This document shows positions 43,079 to 48,303 of a DNA stretch of 48,303 nucleotides, piece after piece. The first letter of the stretch is position 1, and every line of letters starts with the position of its first letter. A program made the position numbers and the translations under genes. The DNA is from Mariaggregatimicrobium sp964498785 (GTDB lineage Bacteria; Zhuqueibacterota; Zhuqueibacteria; Thermofontimicrobiales; Thiofontviventaceae), in contig CAZCJL010000050.1 of assembly GCA_964498785.1 (NCBI GenBank), positions 1 to 48,303 on the forward strand. Reading direction: 5' to 3'. A model generated the notes under the pieces. It was given only the letters and a program-made list of their open reading frames with translations. It was not told the origin of the DNA and searched no databases.

Positions 43079-44623
43079 CTATTTTTTTATAAAATAAGAA
43101 ATATAATCAAATTCAAGTGACATACCATGAATGTCCCGTGCTCCATAACTTTCCCGTAATGTTCCCGCATCAAATGCTCCGTTCACAACTATACGAACCA
43201 TCCAGTGACAAGAGAAATTCGTATTCGGGGTGAAAGTCATTTTGGTAGCAGTGGGATTGGGCTCTACGTTTTCAGGTGGATCTGGCCGCAATCCGACATC
43301 ATAAGCCGCTAAAATATCATTGTACCGGTGCGGGGTAATATCAACAAGCTCGCCGTCTTCATCCACAAATTGGAGGGTATCGGCCCATTCTTCATACGCG
43401 AATGTCCCATCAAAAAAGATGCTTTCCTGATCAACACTATTTTTTTCATCCCAACTTTCACCTGCATTTTGGCTGAAATAAATATTGTTGGGGACAGCGA
43501 GGGCGAGTTGTCCTGTGTTATTGGGATCACATATTAATTCAAGAATTGATGCCCCGGGAAAAGGTGAGGGCAACGGATTCCATGTTGCGGCACTATCTGT
43601 TGACACAAAAAGATTTTTATTCGTCGCGACAAAAAGTTGTGTGTTATCCGTCGGATTCAGAACAATATTACGAGTTTCCGCGTCAGTCATCCCTTCATTG
43701 GTCTCACGCCAGTTTTCTCCGGCGTCAGTGCTTTTGTAAATGCCTCGATTAATAGTGGCTGCATATAATATGGAAGTATTGACCGGATCGATGACGATAT
43801 CATAGATGGAAGAAGCGCCCAATCTTGTGGCAGTATCACCGCGTTTCATTTCCCATGTATTTCCGGCATCGATGCTTTTGTACAGAAATCGCCCCAACGT
43901 GGCAGCATAAATGATCGACGAATTTGAAGGGTCGACAGCGATTTTCACAATATCTTTATCATCGCGCCAACTGGGCAGGTTGCCGCCGGTAATCCAGCTT
44001 TGACCGGCGGCAGTGCTGTAGTAAATACCGTAGTTTGAGCCAAGCCATATTTTGGACGAATTGGAGGGATCAAAATCAAGTCCTGCAATTTTAATTCCTT
44101 CTGGTAAACCACTTTGAATGAGTTGCCAGCTTAAACCCCGGTCACTGGATTTCATCAATCCGTTGTCAGTAATCGCGAAGATAACAGAAGCATTTTCAGG
44201 ATCAATCCGCAATTTAGAAACAATATATTGTGAAAGTCCCGGCGAAAAACGCCAGCTTTCTCCGCGGTTTTCGGTAAAAAAGGCGCCGCGCTCTCTGCGC
44301 GCCATGAATAATAAGTCGGGGTCGGTTCTGCTTTGCGCAAGCGCCGCAACAGAGGCCAACCTTGTCCAGGGTTCATTATCGACTACCAGCGAAACAGAAA
44401 ACTTTTCGCTCACAGTGGCCTGGTTCATCAATTCATCAAAATATACAACAATGGAATCGGTAACGACAGTATCCCCATCTACCGGAATCAGAAAAGCAAT
44501 TTTGGGGCGCCGGGTTTCATGCTGTTGTGGATTCGTTGGTTGACGATCTTTAACACAACCAGAGATGCTGTATATTATTAAAATGCCCATTAAAAAAAAT
44601 ATCGATTTGCTATGTCGGTGCAT
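43079..44623 (-). CDS. Lipoprotein with bacterial Ig-like domain and BNR-type propeller repeats
   Basis: This 514-residue protein has a lipoprotein signal (IFFLMGILIIYSISGC, lipobox ending at about Cys-23). Residues about 40-85 resemble an SbsA-type Ig-like domain (IPVDGDTVVTDSIVVYFDE). Several sortilin/BNR-like repeats follow (about 90-400), with the S/T-x-D-x-G-x-x-W pattern: SSDRGLSWQ, STAAGQSW, SIDAGNTWE, STDAGENWRE, STDSAATW. Such propellers bind glycans or assist assembly; no sialidase catalytic set is visible. It sits directly after the PorV/PorQ gene and has GAGAGG 8 bases before its ATG. Confidence 0.8.
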   Translation of the reverse strand: MHRHSKSIFFLMGILIIYSISGCVKDRQPTNPQQHETRRPKIAFLIPVDGDTVVTDSIVVYFDELMNQATVSEKFSVSLVVDNEPWTRLASVAALAQSRTDPDLLFMARRERGAFFTENRGESWRFSPGLSQYIVSKLRIDPENASVIFAITDNGLMKSSDRGLSWQLIQSGLPEGIKIAGLDFDPSNSSKIWLGSNYGIYYSTAAGQSWITGGNLPSWRDDKDIVKIAVDPSNSSIIYAATLGRFLYKSIDAGNTWEMKRGDTATRLGASSIYDIVIDPVNTSILYAATINRGIYKSTDAGENWRETNEGMTDAETRNIVLNPTDNTQLFVATNKNLFVSTDSAATWNPLPSPFPGASILELICDPNNTGQLALAVPNNIYFSQNAGESWDEKNSVDQESIFFDGTFAYEEWADTLQFVDEDGELVDITPHRYNDILAAYDVGLRPDPPENVEPNPTATKMTFTPNTNFSCHWMVRIVVNGAFDAGTLRESYGARDIHGMSLEFDYISYFIKK

Positions 44624-44663
44624 TTTAGTTACCTCTCAATTAAATCTTACAATTCAGTTTTTA

Positions 44664-45683
44664 TCAAAATCCAAAAATAAATGAAAAACGCTGGGTATTA
44701 TCGAAAACGCCGAATTTTCCATACGCATAATCCAATTTCAGTCCCGTTCCTCCAACTTCGTAATTCAGGCCACAGCCGACACTGAAACTTTCTTCATCAT
44801 AATTAAATTTATAACCAGCCCTCAAAAATACGGTATTTTTAAATCCCCATTCCGATCCGATTGATAAGCGATGTATAAAGTCACGGGAATCCATGACTTC
44901 CGTGCTTAATGTCCAGTGGTACTGGTCGTTTTTCATAATTTCTGTTGCCAGACCAAAGCGAAAGAATAACGGGATATCCCATGATTCTGTCGCCAGGTTT
45001 GCCCGGATTACTTTGGTCGGATAATCAGGGTTTGTTGCGTATTGGACAGACAGGTCAGAACCGGACAATTTCATTTCACCACCTAAATTAGAAAGAGCCA
45101 TACCGATTCTTAAATTATTTAGAAAATTTGTTTCAAACACACTACCAACATCCACTGCCACAGTGCTTGCTTTTTCTTTAGCCAGGGATTCCTGAATTAT
45201 TTTCACGGTTACACCAGTAGAGAATCGATTGGTAATCATCCTGGAAAATGTCAATCCCATGGAAAAATCTTCTGCTGTAAATGTACGGCCGGTGCCATCG
45301 GGTTGAAGCAATGTTGTTTCTTCGATTTCACCGGACGAGAAGAAGTGGGCGCTGACGCCAATTGTCCCAATATTTTTTAATTTGTAGCCAGCGCCAAGAT
45401 AATATATTTTCGTATCTACCAGCCAATTTGTCTGTTGCACAATTATTTGATTATTTTTCATTCGATCTAGGGCGCCGGGATTCCAATAAAGTGCAGAGAT
45501 ATCGTCACACAAGGCAATATACGCATCTCCCATCGCCAACGCACGCGCCCCGACTCCAATCTTCAGGAAATTCGCCATTGAAGTCCCGATTTGTTCCAGA
45601 CTTCCAGAAATTTGCTCCTGACTATAAGAAGGGCTAATCATGATAAAAACGATTAAAATTAATGGTAAAACGCCCTTTTTCAT
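44664..45683 (-). CDS. PorV/PorQ family outer-membrane barrel protein
   Basis: This 339-residue protein has a signal peptide (VLPLILIVFIMISPSYS) and the family signature LKIGVGARALAMGDAYIALCDDISALYWNPGAL in parts, with an alternating beta-strand pattern to a C-terminal aromatic residue (RFSFIFGF). PorV and relatives shuttle T9SS cargo from the secretion pore to the attachment machinery or act as outer-membrane sorting barrels. In this cluster it accompanies four T9SS-type cargo genes. ATG 45683 has GGAGG 7 bases upstream, whereas the longer frame to 45713 has no such site. Confidence 0.88.
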   Translation of the reverse strand: MKKGVLPLILIVFIMISPSYSQEQISGSLEQIGTSMANFLKIGVGARALAMGDAYIALCDDISALYWNPGALDRMKNNQIIVQQTNWLVDTKIYYLGAGYKLKNIGTIGVSAHFFSSGEIEETTLLQPDGTGRTFTAEDFSMGLTFSRMITNRFSTGVTVKIIQESLAKEKASTVAVDVGSVFETNFLNNLRIGMALSNLGGEMKLSGSDLSVQYATNPDYPTKVIRANLATESWDIPLFFRFGLATEIMKNDQYHWTLSTEVMDSRDFIHRLSIGSEWGFKNTVFLRAGYKFNYDEESFSVGCGLNYEVGGTGLKLDYAYGKFGVFDNTQRFSFIFGF

Positions 45684-45720
45684 TTCCGTGCCTCCATTTA
45701 TATTTTTTATCAAAAGATCT

Positions 45721-45765
45721 TTTTAGACGGCATTACAGGATTTATAAGATAAACCAGATATTGAA
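45721..45765. repeat. Degenerate intergenic repeat (TTTAGAC...AGGATTTA type)
   Basis: The segment TTTTAGACGG...ACAGGATTTATAAGAT matches the start of the repeat at 21649. The far end of the same gap (about 45911-45926, TTATTCTGTCAAATAT) matches the end of that repeat. Confidence 0.4.
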
Positions 45766-45926
45766 AAAATATTTAAATTAGTACCATAAGAAAACAGTGA
45801 TAATGTCATTCATTGTCCTCCCGATTCGCGGAAACCACAGGATAACAAAAATAGATAGTTTTGATTAATCACCTCATAACGCCTTTTCCCTGAAGTATTC
45901 TTCGATCCGGTTATTCTGTCAAATAT

Positions 45927-48303
45927 TTACTTTATTATTACAAATTTACCCGTTTTTTCACCCAACCCTGATTTTATATAGTAGAAATAAAGTCCCGGAG
46001 CAACTTCCCTGTTTTCACTGGTTCGTAAGTTCCATGAAGTTTCCGAAACGACTGTTGCACTTTGATCATGTTCTAATGTTCGCACATGCTCTCCTGCGAC
46101 ATTAAAAATATGAATAGTACATTTTTCAGGGAGATGGGTGAATTTTATAAGCCGCTCATCCTGAGACATTTCCCAATCCGCGATTACTCGATAGGGATTC
46201 GGGACTACCCGAATTAATTCCATTTGAGAAGAGTTTGTTGCTTTTGGCGCGTGAGGTATCGCGGTAATAATTTGTGGCCCAAGACTTTTCGAGTTTTGCA
46301 CCGGTGGAATGTGAGCTTCTTCATCACCAGCGCTATAGGCAACCACAGCATATTTATATTTAAATCCATCGATTACATTTTCATCAATATAAATCCGTCG
46401 GCCAGTTGCTTCACCTGCCTCAAATTTGCCATGAAACACAGTGTCTCTGTCAACAATTTCGGTAATCGTGGTATCATTTTGGGCAATTTCAATGATTTCA
46501 TCAAGGCCTGAATCATTGCCGCGCTGAAACGTGGGCAAATCTGGTGATGGTCCTATAGTTCCATTTGCCAGGTCCCATTGCCCAAGCGGTACATAATCGA
46601 CAGTGGTGCCATTTTCATCTGTGATTCCCAGCGCGCCCCATGTCTGTCCGCCATCTGTGCTGCGATAAATCTTGTAACCTTCAAAATTAGTCCTTTTGTA
46701 AAATTCATTCAGGGAATCGCTTTCGCTGCGATCATCCCAGATGAGTTTCACAGTTCCGCTGCTCACTTCTGTGCGGACTACAGGTTCCAACGGCGGTTTA
46801 ATTGCGTTCCAGCCCGACTCATAAAGCTGTTTGGCGAATCGCGCGTTTTTGAATAAAGCGTCCCTGGAATTTCCTAAAACGACCACAGAAATTAACGTAT
46901 CGCTTTCACCGGGATTTAACGTAAATGGACCGGCGCTGATGGTAAATTCAGATTTGTATCCCCCTTCATAAACCTGCTCGTTCCCTATGGGGTAGGGTTT
47001 TTCCCATGTCCAGTCGTCAATGCCATCCTGATTCAGATCGTCCGGGTCCCATCCGGGTGCGCCGGATGAATACCGATTGTTTGCGATATTATTCCAATAA
47101 AATTCATGAGCAGAGCTACCAATCCCATAAGGTGCGTCTTTTATATGCAAACAAAACGCGTCAAAAGCAGTCACACCGAGCTCCTCGCTAATATCATCAT
47201 CTTTGGGTGTTTTTAAAAACATCACCCCCGCGAAGGCTGGCTTTTCGACAACAGACTCATCTGTCAACTTTGCCGGAACCGGATGTTCCCAATTTCCGTA
47301 CGTCGCTCCTGGAATGTCTCCGTCTCCATCCCAGCCATACGCCATGGATAATTCCGAATCGTACGCGTAACAGTCCACTTTATTGTAACTGCTAAATCCG
47401 GCGTAACTTGCCCAGGGGAAATCGAAATCCGCCATCATTCCCAAATATGCTTCGGTAATTGGCTCTGTGCCAATATTTGTGACGCTCCAAATCCATACTA
47501 AAAAATCATCATAAAAATCACCGGAATAAGAAAGTCCGCGTAATGTTGTGTACACCATCAATTTTCCGTTTTGAATATCCGGACTCTCAACAATTTCCCG
47601 ATTGATCGAGAAATTAACACAAAACATTTCCTGATCTGCGATTTGTGTTCCATCGTGGCCAGCGCCAGGCCAGCCTGTTTGCGGATCTTTGAGAATTGGC
47701 AAAGCATTTGCCATACCCAATTGATATGCATTTTGATACGCCGGGAAACGGAGGTCATGGTACCAGTCTGCAGATGGATAATAGTCAGGAAATGTACGTT
47801 TTTCGCTAATCAGAGGCCAGCTCAGCGTATCATCGCTCAATGGGATGCTGGCATTTTCCTCGGGTGCGACAAATTCCGGAAAGCCTTCGTAATGGAACCC
47901 GTCGTAATAACGGTAGTATGTTCGATCACCGTGTTCGGTTCGCGGATTGCCTTTCGGTATTTCAGAAGTTGTGGGATTATACGAGGGGCCGTAATCTTCG
48001 GAGTACCCACCGATATAAAACGAAATACCCACCGCGTACATAATATGTCGTCCGCCAGGTTCAGAGTTGTAAGGATATTCCATCGCGGGGTGATGCGACC
48101 ATGCGGGCCAGCGCAATTGACCATCTGCAATGCAGTTTAAGTTATTGGGAGTTGTTACCAGCTTACCGACGCCAAACTGCCCCCAGCGCTGGTATTCCCG
48201 TGGCTCCTGTGCCTGGGAGAACAGTTGTTGATATGAGAAAACAAGTATTATCCTGAATCCGTGACAACAATTTGCTTTAGACAGAATTAAATACTTGATT
48301 ATT
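45927..48303 (-). CDS. T9SS cargo protein with fibronectin III-like domain (copy A', 5' end at window edge)
   Basis: The open frame runs past a TTG at 48116 to the window end without a stop, and its N-terminal part (QEPREYQRWGQFGVGKLVTT) matches copy A at 21882 closely, so the gene starts further upstream than 48116. The layout is as in copy A: a long N-terminal domain with the Asp-rich loop DPDDLNQDGIDDW, a fibronectin III-like domain (GYKIYRSTDGGQTWG), and a T9SS sorting domain from VVPNPYRV to KFVIIK. No ATG, GTG or TTG occurs in frame between 48117 and 48303; the start lies beyond the window or the N-terminus is damaged. The role is unknown, probably surface-displayed. Confidence 0.78.
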   Translation of the reverse strand, partial: IIKYLILSKANCCHGFRIILVFSYQQLFSQAQEPREYQRWGQFGVGKLVTTPNNLNCIADGQLRWPAWSHHPAMEYPYNSEPGGRHIMYAVGISFYIGGYSEDYGPSYNPTTSEIPKGNPRTEHGDRTYYRYYDGFHYEGFPEFVAPEENASIPLSDDTLSWPLISEKRTFPDYYPSADWYHDLRFPAYQNAYQLGMANALPILKDPQTGWPGAGHDGTQIADQEMFCVNFSINREIVESPDIQNGKLMVYTTLRGLSYSGDFYDDFLVWIWSVTNIGTEPITEAYLGMMADFDFPWASYAGFSSYNKVDCYAYDSELSMAYGWDGDGDIPGATYGNWEHPVPAKLTDESVVEKPAFAGVMFLKTPKDDDISEELGVTAFDAFCLHIKDAPYGIGSSAHEFYWNNIANNRYSSGAPGWDPDDLNQDGIDDWTWEKPYPIGNEQVYEGGYKSEFTISAGPFTLNPGESDTLISVVVLGNSRDALFKNARFAKQLYESGWNAIKPPLEPVVRTEVSSGTVKLIWDDRSESDSLNEFYKRTNFEGYKIYRSTDGGQTWGALGITDENGTTVDYVPLGQWDLANGTIGPSPDLPTFQRGNDSGLDEIIEIAQNDTTITEIVDRDTVFHGKFEAGEATGRRIYIDENVIDGFKYKYAVVAYSAGDEEAHIPPVQNSKSLGPQIITAIPHAPKATNSSQMELIRVVPNPYRVIADWEMSQDERLIKFTHLPEKCTIHIFNVAGEHVRTLEHDQSATVVSETSWNLRTSENREVAPGLYFYYIKSGLGEKTGKFVIIK
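48276..48303. repeat. Repeat-like TTTAGACAGAATT segment at the window end
   Basis: TTTAGACAGAATT at 48276-48288 is identical to the first 13 bases of the repeat at 21649. It lies within the open frame of copy A', which raises doubt that this frame is truly coding at its far end. Confidence 0.4.

Noticed and set aside
43079..44623. Sialidase, because of BNR-like repeats
   Set aside because: The repeats fit propeller Asp-boxes, but the arginine triad and catalytic Tyr/Glu/Asp of sialidases are not visible.
47571..48140. 189-codon plus-strand frame opposite copy A'
   Set aside because: It lies opposite a gene with a strong paralogue and has no domain pattern; treated as a shadow.

Overview
The window looks like a chromosomal stretch from an uncultured member of the Fibrobacterota-Chlorobiota-Bacteroidota (FCB) superphylum, most likely near Calditrichota / candidate division KSB1. 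The main clues are four proteins that end in a type IX secretion system (T9SS) type-A-like sorting domain (PNPFN or PNPYR motif, then a basic C-terminus), a PorV/PorQ-family outer-membrane protein, and the absence of SusC/SusD genes. The lineage call is inference; the T9SS features are visible in the sequence.

Region 1 (about 1-13,260, plus strand) is housekeeping. A promoter and tRNA-Arg(CCU) lead into a membrane-anchored TPR protein. Then comes the classic translation/RNA operon: rimP, nusA, infB, a DUF503 (YlxP-like) gene, rbfA, truB, rpsO and pnp. It is followed by an M16 zinc protease, alanine dehydrogenase, a polysaccharide deacetylase-like protein and a MerR-type regulator. The regulator's stop codon lies inside tRNA-Pro(GGG). 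A rho-independent terminator closes the region at about 13,356.

Region 2 (13,650-48,303, minus strand only) is a glycan-utilisation locus of at least 18 genes, read here in transcription order. The upstream part (48,303 to 40,562) encodes a surface/secretion set: a T9SS cargo protein cut by the window edge, a PorV/PorQ barrel, a lipoprotein with BNR-like repeats and a tandem-duplicated beta-helix T9SS protein. A strong terminator follows at 40,498-40,537. Next are a cytoplasmic GH2 beta-glucuronidase, two sodium:solute symporters, a uroporphyrinogen-decarboxylase-like protein and a GATase1-like protein. After a repeat-rich 558-bp gap come an NRAMP-like transporter, a sugar isomerase-like TIM barrel, GH28, GH20, a six-hairpin barrel protein, a second copy of the T9SS cargo protein, a beta-helix T9SS protein, GH105, an exported NagA-like amidohydrolase and a large malectin/CARDB protein.

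My reading of how the genes work together: secreted and surface enzymes (GH28, GH105, GH20, beta-helix proteins) release uronic acids and N-acetylhexosamines from an acidic heteropolysaccharide. LeuT-fold transporters (two SSS and one NRAMP-like) import the products, and cytoplasmic GH2, the isomerase and the UroD-like enzyme process them. No SusCD pair, TonB receptor, sulfatase or regulator is present in the window. The intergenic gaps of region 2 carry several degenerate repeat families and palindromes.
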